Positions 30,760 through 42,215 are shown, counted from the stretch's first letter. The stretch: DNA of 64,000 nucleotides from Trichobilharzia szidati (GCA_944472155.2 OX235273.1:9521204-9585203), one strand, 5' to 3'. The notes: generated by a model from the sequence alone, not told the origin. Translations and numbers: made by a program.

Positions 30760-31060
30760 GAGTAGAATTTAATTGGTGGATGGTGACTAGCAGTGGAATC
30801 CAGTATGTGCACTGGGTTCGAGCCTCGGTGAGAACATCATCACTGACTCACTGCGGAATGCAGGTACATCCAGTAGGTGACGAGTCCCAAATAGGACGAA
30901 ATGTGCATCCTGGCTGGATTCCACTGCTAGTCACCATTCACCAACTAACTTCCAATTACACACTCAGACATCATCAAAGCATCTATACAAGAAACTGACA
31001 TGTCAACCTGAGACCGAGCACTTCGGTCCAATCAATCGACAAGAAAATGTAAAATTCAAT
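30760..31060 (+). mobile_element. SINE S4 with altered ribozyme
   Basis: Plus orientation. A tRNA-box-B-like GGGTTCGAGCC is at 30818-30828. The hammerhead block at 30863-30925 has TGACGAGTCCCAAATAGGAC and GAAAT, but the core C is G with three extra bases before it. The S4 3' body runs to 31060. Inverted repeats of about 32 bp lie at 30769-30801 and 30917-30948. Confidence 0.8.
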
Positions 31061-31254
31061 TATATAAGAGTAGAGGTTGAGTGATTCCAGATTGTCTTAA
31101 CTTTTTAATTTAGTAAGTTAGACGAAACACATTTTCTTAAACCACACCTCCAGTGTACTATCCATTTTTAGACAAACTTATCAGGATCTGATGAATTTGT
31201 GTAGCTTTGAGCTAAAATAAACAGCATTTCTTATTTTTGTCCCTTACATTCCTA

Positions 31255-31420
31255 CTGGAACATAAAACATCAATTTCTCTTGAAGCTCGAGTAGTTATGC
31301 TGTTGTTTTTATGCAGAGGAAGTTTGCTAGCACGATTTAAAAGTGTGCTTGCAGGGATTCGAACTTGGATTGCAGTTGTGGGCTACCCATTATTCTACTC
31401 CTGAACCACTAAGATGAATT
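31255..31420 (-). mobile_element. SINE S2-like, tRNA-headed
   Basis: tRNA-like head at about 31412-31342 (GGGATTCGAACTTGG on the plus strand, its box B reversed). The LINE-A-like end is near 31270-31255. Confidence 0.55.
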
Positions 31421-31429
31421 GAGTAGGAA

Positions 31430-32030
31430 AATTGGCTGGCTGGCTGGATTTAACATAGAACTTGGCACCGAAGTGCAGCAGTTCCAGTTGCCACGTTCCA
31501 AATAGCACACAAAGGTAGACAAGAAAATGAGTGAAGAGAATCAATAGAGTTTCGACAAGTATAAGAGTGAAACAGAATGAGTAATGGTAGAAAGGAATAT
31601 GAGGGATTACAGAGACTGAATACATCTGCGTAAGCCATTGACATCGATTTTGAGCCATGTCACCTATTGTCTCCAGCCACCATTGATTCTTAGAGTCCCG
31701 AGGGCGGGCCCCAACCCGGAAGTCTGCATCTCCCTCCCTACCTGACTCAGTTTGACTGTCAAGGATTTCATGGATTGATGAAACCATGTTTTTGTTTGGC
31801 CACCGCTTACTCTTTTCCAACCTGCACCTATATCGGCTAGTAATGCCCGTCCGTCGGGGGAGGCGATGGCTAGGCATGCGCAGCACGTGACCTAGCCATC
31901 TCAATCTATGTAACTTTATAGCCTCTTCGATTGATTTTCCCTCTTTGCCCAACACTTTACGCCTAACGTCGACATTACTTACCTTACTAGGAAAATTAGT
32001 AAGAGAAGATTGTGAATTCATTCAACTACT
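31430..32030 (-). mobile_element. LINE-B C-terminal coding and 3' UTR
   Basis: An open minus-strand frame covers the family C-terminus: VDVRRKVLGKEGKSIEEA, LRWLGHVLRMPSHRLPRR, and later WWLETIGDMAQNRCQWL. The 3' UTR (31600-31440) is of the type seen at 380-520. It has an unbroken 208-codon frame but no RT. Confidence 0.85.
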
Positions 32031-32319
32031 CAATTCAGTTTAGATCACTCTGATAATCAGATTGGTTGGCAGGCACCACTACTGCTACTGCTGCTTAATA
32101 TGTGTGTGTGGTATATATCTACTCAGCTCAATCAAACAATCAGTCATCAGTATTCGGTTTTATGCCTTGTTTCGTTTGTCAATCAATTCTCTTTACGCGC
32201 TACCTTCTAAGCTGAGACTATGATATGAAGTGGAGAGATTCTGTAACGGTTAAACTACAAATACCATTTCTCGTCACAATCTTGTCCGTGCTTCCATTGT
32301 GTGTATGTTATACAGTAAT

Positions 32320-33480
32320 AGTTATTGATGACCACGTTTCGAGCACGATTCATCACTGCTCATAATCCCAATATCAAGGCACTACTCACACAACTTTCTA
32401 ACTTCATTTATATCATTCCACTATTTCTCATCTTTTCATTTCGTTGGGGGTAATATTTTCCATACCTCTAGTATGAGTGATGAGTCCTCCCTATTACAGG
32501 TGCCGGGTGTAGATTGGATGAACAAAGACTCAGCAATAAACCTCATCCTTTCTCCACCTACCTATATTACTTCTTAAAATCTTAACCCTCTCCCACCCTA
32601 TGTTGTGTGATTGTGTGTTAATGCATGCAGTGCAATGTAGAGCTGAGTTGTTTTTTTCTAAGTTACTTATCTTCTCGGGGTCAGTCATTCTAACCTTAGC
32701 TAAATTCTTATGTTTCGACAATCTGACTACCCCCGATCTACTGGTCTAACTGACTTATGTAGTTGACCTAACTCACAGTCACTACAGGGTATTTTGTGAA
32801 TTATATTATTTTGTCTAACTGGGTCAACCGACAGGGTCCTTTAACATACAGAGCTTGTTCTACCTGAGTGAGTTTGTAGGTTTGGATGCCACTTTAATTC
32901 CTGCTTTATTAAGAATCTTACTACGCAGGGTCTCAAATGTCCTTGCCTTATATTCTCTCTTATTTATGTTATCATTGTTAGTTTCATCATTACTTTTATT
33001 TTGACCTTTTCTGATCTTTCTAATGAATTTTATAGGATAGTTGTCTATTTAACACCAACGCTTCTTCTTCTATCTGTTTCATTTCAACGTTTAGGTCTTT
33101 TCTTGTACCACTTAGTGCTACTGCTTGGTATGTTGGATACTTAACTAAGCCTGCCTTAACAGTTAACGGATGAGATGAATTAATGTGTAAATATCTATTA
33201 CCAGGATGCGTTGGCTTTTTATAAACGCTAGTATGTGTGCACTTTACCTTCTTCTATTCGTTTTATTTTACAATCTAACATCATAGCTAATTCTCCTTGT
33301 TCATTTTCCGATTCAATTGTGAATTTTATTCCTTTTACTAGTGACTTTATTTATGTGTATCAAGAAGCTAGAGATATGTTCTGTTTCTAACACTATGAAA
33401 GTGTCATCCACATATCTCCACCATATTTTTGGAGTAAGATTAAACTTATTAAGAGCAGTGTGGAAAATACTACTGCCAAT
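32320..33480 (-). mobile_element. PLE-D, RT core to 3' UTR
   Basis: 33480-33330 encodes the PLE catalytic region on the minus strand: a FNLTPKIWWRYVDDTFIVLE motif with an intact DD pair. The linker (33200-32900) is broken. The endonuclease at 32850-32530 has SKHKNLAKVRM and GWERVKILRSNIGRW. The 3' UTR continues to 32320. It is the only fragment here with an intact PLE RYVDD box. Confidence 0.85.
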
Positions 33481-33700
33481 CAAGTCAAGCGATGAAAAAT
33501 AATGGAATTATATAAGCTAAGTTCGAAAGTTGTGTGAGTACCTTGATATGATTATGAGCAGCAATAAATTGTACTCGAAACGTGGTCATCAGTGAATATT
33601 ACTGTATAACATACTGTGAGACTTCATCAAAAAATTTTTACCCAAAATGGAATTACACTGTACCACCACAGTGCACAAATTCTATTCTTAAATCAATTAT
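33481..33700 (+). mobile_element. PLE-D 3' UTR, inverted partner
   Basis: Plus-strand copy of the PLE-D tail (GAAACGTGGTCATCAGTGAAT at 33577-33597), abutting the RT end of the minus-strand copy. This makes an inverted pair, an arrangement common for Penelope-type elements. Confidence 0.75.
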
Positions 33701-33950
33701 CCATGCTTTGCCTACTCATATATATGTATATAATTATATGAATAAGGCAAAAACAACGAATTGTGCAATCATTTATTTCGTCAGCTTTTCGTCACCTATT
33801 CTCAACCTAACCACTTTAGGCCTTTACTCTTTTCTCGCGATTACGTAATCGTCTACTTTGACCTCTTCCCCACTTGCTATAGTGTAACTTTGTCTGTTCT
33901 TTTTGTCCCTTTAATGTGAGTTGAGCTCACCACAATGTTACGCAATATAT
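33700..33950 (-). repeat. Dispersed repeat shared with 52560-52780
   Basis: The reverse complement shares GGGACAGACAAAGTTACACT-type, GAGGTCAAAGT and GATTACGTAATC blocks with 52610-52680. It also has AATAAATGA near its end. LTR-like in parts, but the family is unknown. Confidence 0.5.
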
Positions 33951-34064
33951 TAGTCATTTATCATTTGACGTATCCACTTCCTGTCTCTATTACACAACTC
34001 TTTTCCGATTGTATCCAAGCGTGTCTTAGAATTTTTATGGTGTTCAAGTATTGATTTGTAGGGA

Positions 34065-34200
34065 TTTGACTGGTTGGTTACAGGATTTCATCATGAGCTG
34101 ACATTGGTTAGAGAATTATTGGAAATCCACCTGGAAGTGCTGGACAGTTGTTTCGTCAGCCCAGTTTGAGACTCTTCAGCAGTACGTACCCACGGTGGGT
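34065..34200 (-). mobile_element. SINE S1 ribozyme and tail
   Basis: Minus strand 34198-34150: CTGAAGAG, GACGAAAC and CTGTCC intact. Stem II is reduced and stem I has an A-C mismatch (GTACTG/CAGCAC). The tail lies at 34130-34070. Confidence 0.75.
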
Positions 34201-34699
34201 TTTATTTTAAAACTAAGTTTGAACTATGAGTGTCTAAATTATACAAGTGTACTATCTGAGGACTGTTTATTAATATGTAACATCGGCACAAGTATGTTAA
34301 ACCTAACCTGCACATAAACTTGATAATTTCTTTGGACAATACGCAACTGATGAGGAACAGACTAGATGACTGATAGTAACGTATCATTCTACACAAACTG
34401 CTGTTCTTCTTGCTTTATTCAAATTCATTAATAGGGGAATAAATGTATGCAGTTTCTAAAGCTAAACCATCCTCTCACATGAAATAAATAATTATTAGGT
34501 GGAAAGACATTTGGACTGGTTTTTCACTCATAAAAAAGTGAAATGAAATAAACCAAAGCAGGCGAAATTACAAACAGTCACATGAGAAATAGAAATTTGT
34601 ATACAGAAATAAGATCAGGACACTTTGTTACTTTCATCAGTTGCAAAACAGCAGACAATAAAACAAAAACAAATCACTACAAACCAACCCTCGTGAAAA

Positions 34700-35045
34700 T
34701 TAATTTGGTTCTCGCTGGTGACTGGCTACAGAACAGGGATGGCTAGAGTTCTAGTGAGATGCCGTGAACAGTAGGGTCTGACAGGTGGGATGTGAGAACA
34801 AATACTTGCCGATGACATTAACTTGTAGTCACTGTGATAAATCACAAGTTGACAGAAGTTAGAATTCATGGACTGGTCATTGGCTTGGATCGCGTTGGCT
34901 GAGTGGTCTACGAGCTCGCCTCATAAACGGAAGAACCTGGGTTTGAACGGACGCGCTGAAGAGTCGCAAGCTAGGACGAAACAACTGTCCATTTCTCGCT
35001 GTTTGTTTTCAGTGGTTCTCTAGCTGATATCCTTTATTTGTTGCA
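34700..35045 (+). mobile_element. SINE S1, full-length copy
   Basis: It runs from the S1 5' end through a tRNA-like region (34885-34955) to a ribozyme block at 34960-35005 with CTGAAGAG and GACGAAAC but a ruined stem I. The tail is GGTTCTCTAGCTGATATC. Confidence 0.8.
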
Positions 35046-35334
35046 TTAATCTTCTTGGTTTATTATCACCGTGGTTTACCATGTTGACAATGACTAATTA
35101 TTTTTATCGCTACTAGATTAGTAGATTCTGTATCGCATTAAAAATTGATACATTTACTAGGGTAGAGTCATAGATGAGGATTTAATTGAAAAGTAAATAT
35201 TCCTTTACTCAACCATTTAGATTTTTGATTATCTCAGTCGACAGTGCCTTAGTCGTAGATGAAAACTGATGTATTCCATCGACTTCCTACCGCACATTAT
35301 ATCTCCCAGTTTATACGCACTTATTAAGCCGTAT

Positions 35335-35490
35335 GTGGATCGATGGTTCTGTGGTAGAATGCTCACCAGTTGTCCCCTCCAGCGCTAGTCCAGGTTTGAT
35401 TTACGGCCGACACACTCCAAAAGCTCATCTAGCTGGGAGCAAGCCCGGAAAATAGGGAATGTTGGGCGTGTGCGACTAGGGACCTCATTT
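35335..35490 (+). mobile_element. tRNA-like SINE head, unassigned
   Basis: GGTTCTGTGGTAGAATGCTC (box A type) and TCCAGGTTTGATTTACGG (box B type) about 45 bp apart. The body is unlike S1-S5. Confidence 0.45.
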
Positions 35491-35944
35491 CTAGGTAGAA
35501 TGATCATGCATTATACATATGGTATGGAAGAGGACATAATTTAGAGACTTTTAACACAGAAAGAACGAACATATTTGTGAGATAACTAGGATCAGTTGTT
35601 ACTTTTTGGATTCTTTTCTGTGACGTACATAGTAAACAATATACAAAGAAGAACCAGGTTACTTCACTTTCACAGAAACCATTGCTATCAAAAGATTTCA
35701 ACCCAGTCTCTGTATGCAGAAAGACAGCACGATAAATCTTTCACTACCCTGGTAACTGTGATTGTTTTTCAAATGTGATTTTGTGTTTAGTCCTGTTACG
35801 TAACACCCTGCTTAATTTGCATTTTCATTTACTGAATTAAACTCATTAATAAGTTTCCAAATTGACTTATAATTAAAAACAAAAAGTGTATCGGTTAACT
35901 CTGATGTTCCATTTTGTATTCTGTCTCTAGTCAATGCTTGTTTC

Positions 35945-36145
35945 TGTTAGATGGTTGGAGGCAATCAGCAATAAGCCTTACTTGACCTAAGTTTCGTGCT
36001 AGTTGGCACTCACTAGTCAGTCAGCCAGGCGTGTCTGTAACCTTGGAGGAACTCATGTTCCTTCTGAGATTCCAACCCACGTCACCCAGTGCTGCAGATA
36101 CAGACTTTACCATTGAGCTATCCTGGCTCGCAACTGACCTTCTTC
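35945..36145 (-). mobile_element. SINE S3, head and ribozyme-like block
   Basis: Minus-strand tRNA-like head at 36140-36060 (GGATAGCTCAATGGTA box A). The ribozyme-like block at 36035-35965 contains the duplicated GACTGACTAGTGAG in place of a simple CUGANGAG. Confidence 0.7.
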
Positions 36146-36159
36146 CTGTAGAACTGTAT

Positions 36160-36445
36160 TAGATAATTTCATTGGACACTAGTTAGTAACTGGGGTAATA
36201 TATCTAGTTCCTTCAAGTTGGCAGATACGCTTTGCTGATTGGTGAGTGCCAACTAGTACGAAACTTAGTTCCAAGGCTTCTTGCCGATAGCGTCCAACCA
36301 GCTTACATCAACAATTCAAAGTTCACCTTGATGGCGAGTCACCTAATGGCATGGCATCCACACTGAGAACCTGACTGATAGAATTCAGTCTGCGCTACAC
36401 AAAGGACTAGACACATCACACTAGTTACTAGTGTCCGATGAAACA
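36160..36445 (+). mobile_element. SINE S3, ribozyme-like block to tail
   Basis: Block at 36228-36280 (ATTGGTGAGTGCCAACTAG, ACGAAAC), body with CACCTTGATGGC, and an unbroken S3 tail with ACTGATAGAATTCAGTCTG. It shows what the interrupted copy at 17768/19026 looked like before insertion. The piece at 36160-36215 is an inverted S3 tail. Confidence 0.75.
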
Positions 36446-36464
36446 ATCCTTGTTTCTTAAAAAA

Positions 36465-36740
36465 ATCTCAACTCCGTTCTCGTGGCTCCTCTTATCTAAT
36501 TATTCAATAAGTAATCAGCTCCTTTTTAGTACTGAATAATTTGTCTACTCATATCCTTTCGGAACCATGCTGCTTATACGTTCTATGCATAAATTCACTT
36601 CCCTACAAGTAAAGTATGCCCACAGATTTCTTTCAATATCGTTTAGGATGTAAGCAGTTGGAAAGAGTTGACGAAATAAAACAAGTTTTCCATTATCCCC
36701 ACAACAGGAAATGTGTTCATTCTTTCTTTCTTCAAACTAA
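36465..36740 (+). mobile_element. Foldback element right half, uninterrupted
   Basis: 36470-36585 parallels the right arm at 20850-20970. 36590-36740 parallels 21640-21770 directly, without the 650-bp LINE-A found between those parts at 20.97-21.64 kb. Confidence 0.65.
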
Positions 36741-36959
36741 TCAAGGGAAGCGGTTGTATGAAAACTATTATCACATGAATATTGTCTAATATTATGTCAG
36801 TCTTTTCTCCACACTCTTTCCATTTCCTCAATTTCATTCATTTATACTCTACATTCATCGTCTCCTACATTCTATTCACCTCGCTATTCACATGAATCTT
36901 TCCTGTACTCTTTTTACAACACTTCTATACGATTTATTCAGTCATTCTATGAACAGTCA

Positions 36960-37330
36960 ACTGTCTGATAATGATTTTATCTAATGACGCTAAACCTCAT
37001 CAGCTGATATCTATGGAATGCTATATTAGAAGTACGCAGTAGTCACACAATCACGGGTGATAAGGTTTTGACTAGTTCAAGGAATTTCATGATGGTACGG
37101 TCGTCTTGTAACTTGACAGGTCCATCCACGTTGTCTCTTGAAGTTGTAGATATAAAGGAAGGGGTCTGCAGCTAGCTTCCCTCTACTTTTCGACAACTGA
37201 TAATGATTTGTAATGAGGTATAGTTTGAAGAATCTCTTTATGAAATAAAGAGAGGTATGTTATGCGTTTTTTTATGTATGCGTTTGTTATATTCAGTAGA
37301 CTGTACATCATTCGAAATAAATTGACGAGA
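36960..37330 (+). repeat. LTR-like or promoter-like region, tentative
   Basis: It contains ATATAAAGGA (about 37150) and GAAATAAAGAG (about 37240) at a spacing like an LTR's promoter and polyA signals. It starts near TGATAATG and ends near TGTACA. No second copy is seen here. Confidence 0.25.
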
Positions 37331-37395
37331 TAGTTACCCAGGGTGTTCGAGTTCGAGTTGTGGCCTTTAGACGCATAAATCTAGCCTAGCTTTTA

Positions 37396-38680
37396 TCTTA
37401 TTATTGTAATTCCCATGGTTTCCGTATACAAAGGTAAATCTTCCTCTGCTGTGCTCACTGAAGCTGGTGTCCCCCAAGGTACTGTACTCTCCCCACTTCT
37501 CTTTTCTTTCTTTCTACATGACTTACCATCTTCAAATGACATTAATTTTGTCAAATATGATGACGATCTGACTATATCTTTGCCTGTTAAATGTCAAAGT
37601 GACTGCTCTAAACTTAATGGCTTTCTGTCAGAAATCAGCCAGTGGTCCATGGAAAACGGTCTTACCTTAAACCCCTCCAAATGCCAAACAGTCAATTTCA
37701 ACTTTAGGCATAAATCTGACCTAAACAAACTGGTTAGCTCTGACGAGGTGTGCAACATAGACGGCACTGAAATAGAAACTAAATCGGAAATTAAATACCT
37801 AGGCGTCATTCTATCTGCTGATCTTTCCTGGTCGTCTCATATCTTAGAGATTTCTAAGAAAATATTCTGTCTTACCTTCTACATCAAGGAGTTAAGAAAT
37901 TCTGGTATAACCCAACCCTTACTCCTACAATTCGTTAATTCTCGCATTCTGCCTATTATTCTCTATTGTTCCCCGGGCTTAGTTTTTCCCGGGCTAGTGA
38001 AGAAAGACTATAGCATATTACGCAGGATGTTGAAGGTTGTCAGCAGGGTAAGCAATGTGCCACTTAAGCAGCTTGTGAATATTCTGGTCGACAGGCACAT
38101 GGACTCATGTGAAAAATGGGCTAAATCCATTCTATCTAACTCACACCACCCTCATCATTCACAACTCTCCCCTTGCATCTCATCAGGCAAAACCAGAAGC
38201 CTATATAGAGAACTCTATTCTCGCACCAGCAAGTACAAAAACTCAACCATACCCTACTTAGCTCGTGTTCTGTGTGATAAAGAAAGCATTAGGCGTGACA
38301 CCTATAATTCATTAAATAGTCAGTAGAACAACTGGACCTCGTCTTTCCAACTCATATCATTTATAGCTACAACATTTTCTTTCTCTCTCTCTTTTTTTCG
38401 TTATGTACTGCTTTGTTTCTTCCTTCTGCTTACGCCAGTAAATATGATAGCACCTACTTTTCTAACACCTTCAAACACTGTTCCACTTTGGCTTTGCTAC
38501 CGACATGCCAATATGTTGTTGTCATAATGAACTGAGATTGCCTTAATCTATGTAGAATTCTATTTATTGATAATGTACTAACTGGATGCAATACTGTAGT
38601 AAAAATGCTGAGAATTCCATTCTGTATCACAAGTACTGTTTTGGAATAAAGCAAATTAATACTATTATTATTAATGGGAC
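37396..38680 (+). mobile_element. LINE-E (CR1/Jockey-like), intact C-terminal frame
   Basis: A 303-codon frame (37415-38326) covers the RT from the palm to its C-terminus. VPQGTVLSPLLFSFFLHDLP is followed by VKYDDDLTISL, where YDDD stands in the place of the usual F/Y-A-D-D, keeping both catalytic aspartates. Then come LNPSKCQTVNF, KYLGVILSADLSW and CISSGKTRSLYREL. The 3' UTR ends in AATAAAGC and an ATT microsatellite at 38645-38680. It is 5'-truncated (no endonuclease), a partial insertion by target-primed reverse transcription. The unbroken frame suggests a recent insertion. Clade assignment is by motif memory. Confidence 0.85.
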
Positions 38681-38689
38681 ATCAGTCTT

Positions 38690-39040
38690 GAACAGAATAT
38701 CTCCATTTCGTTGTGTTCTGCACAGTTCTCTTCATCTGGCCCCACAACAGTCCTTATGCGTCTATCTCCTCCTCAGCCAATCTCCTCTGTATCACTCTTG
38801 GACCACTTTGCAGCTGTTCATTTCCCCTTTTGGTATCCACTAGAGGGTCTACTTAGAGGGCAATGCCACCCAACGGTTTCCTTAACTTGTGTGACTGACC
38901 CGTCTCCATTTTCTTTGGCATATTCGTTGAGCGACAGGTTCTCGATTGCTTCTTTCTCAGAGTTTCTTGTTGCTAACTGCTACTAGTTTATCTGATCTTC
39001 ACTAGAGAGCCAACGAAAGCGGCAGCTGGCTGTTGGAAGT
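38690..39040 (-). mobile_element. LINE-A C-terminal fragment
   Basis: On the minus strand it runs from PTAAFVGSLV-like residues at 39030 through QATVEKPLG-like and W-P-K-G-N-type motifs to the stretch before the family end. Heavily decayed. Confidence 0.6.
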
Positions 39041-39129
39041 GCTTCCAATATAGAAAAAAATTCCCATTTAGATATTTAGAAAGCAGAAAGATTGAGCGGG
39101 AAGAAATACTGACTTTTCAATTAGATCCT

Positions 39130-40440
39130 CATCTCTGGCTCTATTCACTAATGTATCGCTTATAGAAACAGTAGATTATATTTGTCAAGAAATCACTGAA
39201 AGGCAATTAGACTTAGGAATCCCCTTGTGTAGCCTCAAAGAATCACTTCTTAAATGCACAATGAATGTTCACTTTGTCTTCAACAATTCATACTATCGAC
39301 AAGTAGATGGAATAGCTATGGGTTCACCATTAGGCCCAATATTAGCTGACTTCTTTCTAGCAAAACTTGAAAACGGGAAATTGAAGGACATCATCAAGGA
39401 GTTTGATATGTATTACCGATATGTCGATAATACATTTACCTTAGCTGATGGGAATGTTAACATAGACGAATTGTTGCTGAAATTCAACAACATCCACCCT
39501 TCGCTTACCTTTACTTGTGAAGAGGAGCAGGAGAATAAACTACATTTTCTGGATGTCTTGCGAAGCACGCGAGAAGATGGATCACATAGGAGAAACGTGT
39601 ATAGAAAAAGCGCATTCATAGGGTAATACACACACTTCCTTAGTTACGTGCCCAGCAAATATAAAAGAAATACTGTTAAATGTCTTACGAGCAGAGCAAG
39701 AAAGATATGTACGGATGACCTCTTACAAAAGGAATTTGAATATATTCACGTTTCCTTGAAGGAGATGGACTATCCGAGTAGTTTCATAAAGAAACATATG
39801 AAAATATCGGAGAAAAAACCGGAGACTCTGACTGCACGTAAGAAACCTCTATCTATTAAGTTACAATTTAATGGGGACTTACCAAGTGAGATTCTATTCC
39901 AAAAACTTTCAAGGAGAATACGAAGAACATTTTACGCAGCAAACCTATGCTTGTAATACTCTAGCCAGCGAATGACTGGAATGCAAACGAAGGATAAGCT
40001 AGGTAATTTTGTGTGCATTTATCACTTCCACTGCACCTGCGGTGACATTTATGTTAGGCGTACTACTAGACAGCTTAGCCAACGTGTTAGTGAACATCTC
40101 CCATCGTGGTTTGGCAAAGGACAGACAAAAACAATCCGTAGCTCAATTTTGTCACACTTAATTGATAGTGGTCATGTAATCGAGAAAACGACAGCCTTCA
40201 AAGTGATTCATCGTATCCCACCGAATCTTTCCAATAGACTTCGTATTCGTCTACTGCACACAGCTGAGGCGATAGGCATTCGAAATATTAAACCTAAACT
40301 GTGCATTCAAAAGAAGTTCGTACAGCCATAATCCCTCCCTTGGCCTATTAAGACATAAGCAACTAATGACTTCTGCATCACCCCTTGTATGTATTTTCAA
40401 CCCCTTTCTTATCATCCCTTAATCTTATTTTCATTATAAA
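39130..40440 (+). mobile_element. Penelope-like element, RT end plus GIY-YIG, two stops
   Basis: One plus-strand frame holds nearly the whole C-terminal half. ALFTNVSL lies at about 39145. FNNSYYRQVDGIAMGSPLGP (39275-39335) is the RT template-grip and S-P-L motif. MYYRYVDNTFTL follows, with Asn replacing the second Asp of the DD pair; NKLHFLDV comes next. The linker is at 39650-39950. The endonuclease is HCTCGDIYVRRTTRQLSQRV (40032-40090; the canonical Gly of YVGRT is Arg), SSILSHLIDSGHVI and KLCIQKKFVQ. Only two in-frame stops break it, at 39624-39626 and about 39954-39956. RYVDN and YVRRT suggest it is catalytically dead. Confidence 0.88.
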
Positions 40441-40689
40441 TGTGTTTCATTTCCTTCCCTTACAATTTAACATTACTTAATCGGTTCATTTGTTTTTACT
40501 AGCCTTTATCGACTACTTCCACCTGAACAGTTGTTTGTTTAATCATGCTGTTTCTTCATTATTTGTGTTATCACAGATTGCCTCACTTTTTTCATCCTTA
40601 TTATTGATAAGACCACTTTTATAATTACTATTATTATCATTATCATTACTAGTATTATGACTAATTGCACAATTTATATTCGCCATGGT

Positions 40690-41058
40690 ATTATCCTATA
40701 GGCAAAACAGAACAATTTACCAATCAAGTGACACTGATATGTTTGTTAGCAATAATTAGTCAGTATCAGCATGTCAGTGGGGTGATAATCAACTAGGAAA
40801 ACTAATACACACAATTAAATGATGGAAATGGTTACAACTCGTGGATTGCACAATGCAAAATCTTGGAAAAAATGAAGAGTAATTAAGGAATAGGCGTGTG
40901 TACAGGTTGACTACGTAACAGATTGTTAAAGAAAAAAAAACGATTAGGAAAATGATAACTTGCAACTAAGACTGAAGTGATCATAAGAATAAAATAATTT
41001 CTACAAAGATAACATGTAATTAAAGATGAAATAGTCAGAAAAAACAATAAAATAATTT
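40690..41058. other. Unassigned AT-rich sequence
   Basis: No coding or repeat family was recognised here, apart from short A-runs. Confidence 0.4.
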
Positions 41059-41068
41059 GGACAATTAT
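41059..41068 (+). repeat. 10-bp target-site duplication, left copy
   Basis: GGACAATTAT, repeated at 41829-41838, flanking the LINE-A copy. Confidence 0.7.
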
Positions 41069-41828
41069 TATTATTGTTCCCTTGGGTTCCTAGTGGAACA
41101 TAGGGCTTCAACTGCACGTCTCCACTTGCTTCTGTCTTCTGCTGTACTTTTCACTTGCATCCATGTTAATCCATACTGTTTCAACTCTTCTTCACACGAT
41201 CTCTTCCATGTCACCCTTGCACTGACGTCCCACTCGCCACTTCCATTTCGGGTTCCACTCGAGCACTGGCCTGACGCGCGATGTCACCCAGCGGCCTTCT
41301 CAGTGAGTGTCCAATCCATCTCCACTTTCTCCTGCATATTTGTTGAGCGATTGGTTCTTGTTTTGTTTGTTCCCATAGTTTCTTGTTGGTGATTCTTTCC
41401 GGCCATCAGTATAGATCTTCAGTATAGAGCCAGCGAAGGCAGTTGTTGATAAAGGTGTGCAACAGGCTGTTGGAAATATTCTTTGTGACCCGCCAAGTTT
41501 CTGATCCGTATAGAAGAACTGACTGACTTGACGTTTGTATTGAAAATCCGAATTTTGTTGTTGACGCTGAGTGACGAAGATCTCCAGATTGGTTTGAGGT
41601 TGATGAATGTGTTTCTTGCCTTCCCGATTCTCAATTTGACATGCTCGTTCGTCCGTTCCTCCTGTAGTTGAGACAATGCTCCCTAGATAAATGAATGAAG
41701 TAACCTCTTTCAAATCTCTCCCGTTGATGGTGATTGGCGGTGGATGTTGCTGCTGCTGTTGGTGGTGGTTTGTTATTTTCACAACCTCCGTCTTGTCTAT
41801 GTTCACATGGAGTCCTGTCTTTGCTGCT
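41069..41828 (-). mobile_element. LINE-A (RTE-like), 5'-truncated, with duplication
   Basis: The minus strand reads from KTEVVKITN (about 41795) through EVTSFIYLGSIVSTTGGTDE, SRIGKAR-type and KWRWIGH-type motifs to the family terminus GTTCCACTAGGAACCCAAGG at 41080-41099 and an AAT tail. One of the best-preserved 3' ends, but frameshifted. Confidence 0.88.
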
Positions 41829-41859
41829 GGACAATTATAATTTTTATAATTTTTAAAGG

Positions 41860-42215
41860 TTTGGGGGGAGGGAGACGAAGTGCTTCCGATGACGCATTAA
41901 GTTTCTGACCCATATAGAAGAATTGACCAACTTAACATTGACGGTGAATATCCAAATTTCGTTCTTCATGTATAGTCTAGGAGATTTTCAAACTGTTTTC
42001 AGATTGACGAAGGTCTGTTTTAGCCTGATGATTCTGGTTTTGACACTGTCATCCGTGCTGTCCCCTGTAATTGAAACGATGCTGGCTGTTCGGATAAGTG
42101 AAGGAAGGGAGTGACCCCTTTCAAACTTATGCCACTGATAGTGGTTAGTGATTGATGTTGTCGTTGGTTTTGGTTGGTTGGTTGGTTAGTTATCTTCATC
42201 ACCTCCGTCTTCTTT
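41860..42215 (-). mobile_element. LINE-A older fragment
   Basis: Parallel to part of the previous element (KTEVMKIT, a Q-rich run replaced by a TNQPTNQN repeat, GISLKGVTPFLHLS, then SVKTRIIR-like). More diverged than its neighbour. Confidence 0.7.

Larger units (their letters stand above)
29430..31190 (-). mobile_element. LINE-E copy interrupted by two S4 SINEs and an LTR
   Basis: LINE-E minus-strand pieces lie at 29430-29715 (3' UTR), 30395-30750 (C-terminal coding, with an H..A-rich SHLYHNAPRL-type region) and 31065-31190. Their order matches the intact copy at 37700-38660. The gaps are filled by S4 (29718-30058), the solo LTR (30086-30332) and S4 (30760-31060). All three insertions are therefore younger than this LINE. 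Confidence 0.75.

Noticed and set aside
30866..30930. Active hammerhead in the S4 copy
   Set aside because: The first core C is G and three extra bases separate stem I from the core; retained only as a decayed copy.
33582..33848. Plus-strand 88-codon frame as a gene
   Set aside because: It begins in the PLE-D 3' UTR and runs into a dispersed repeat; no domain.
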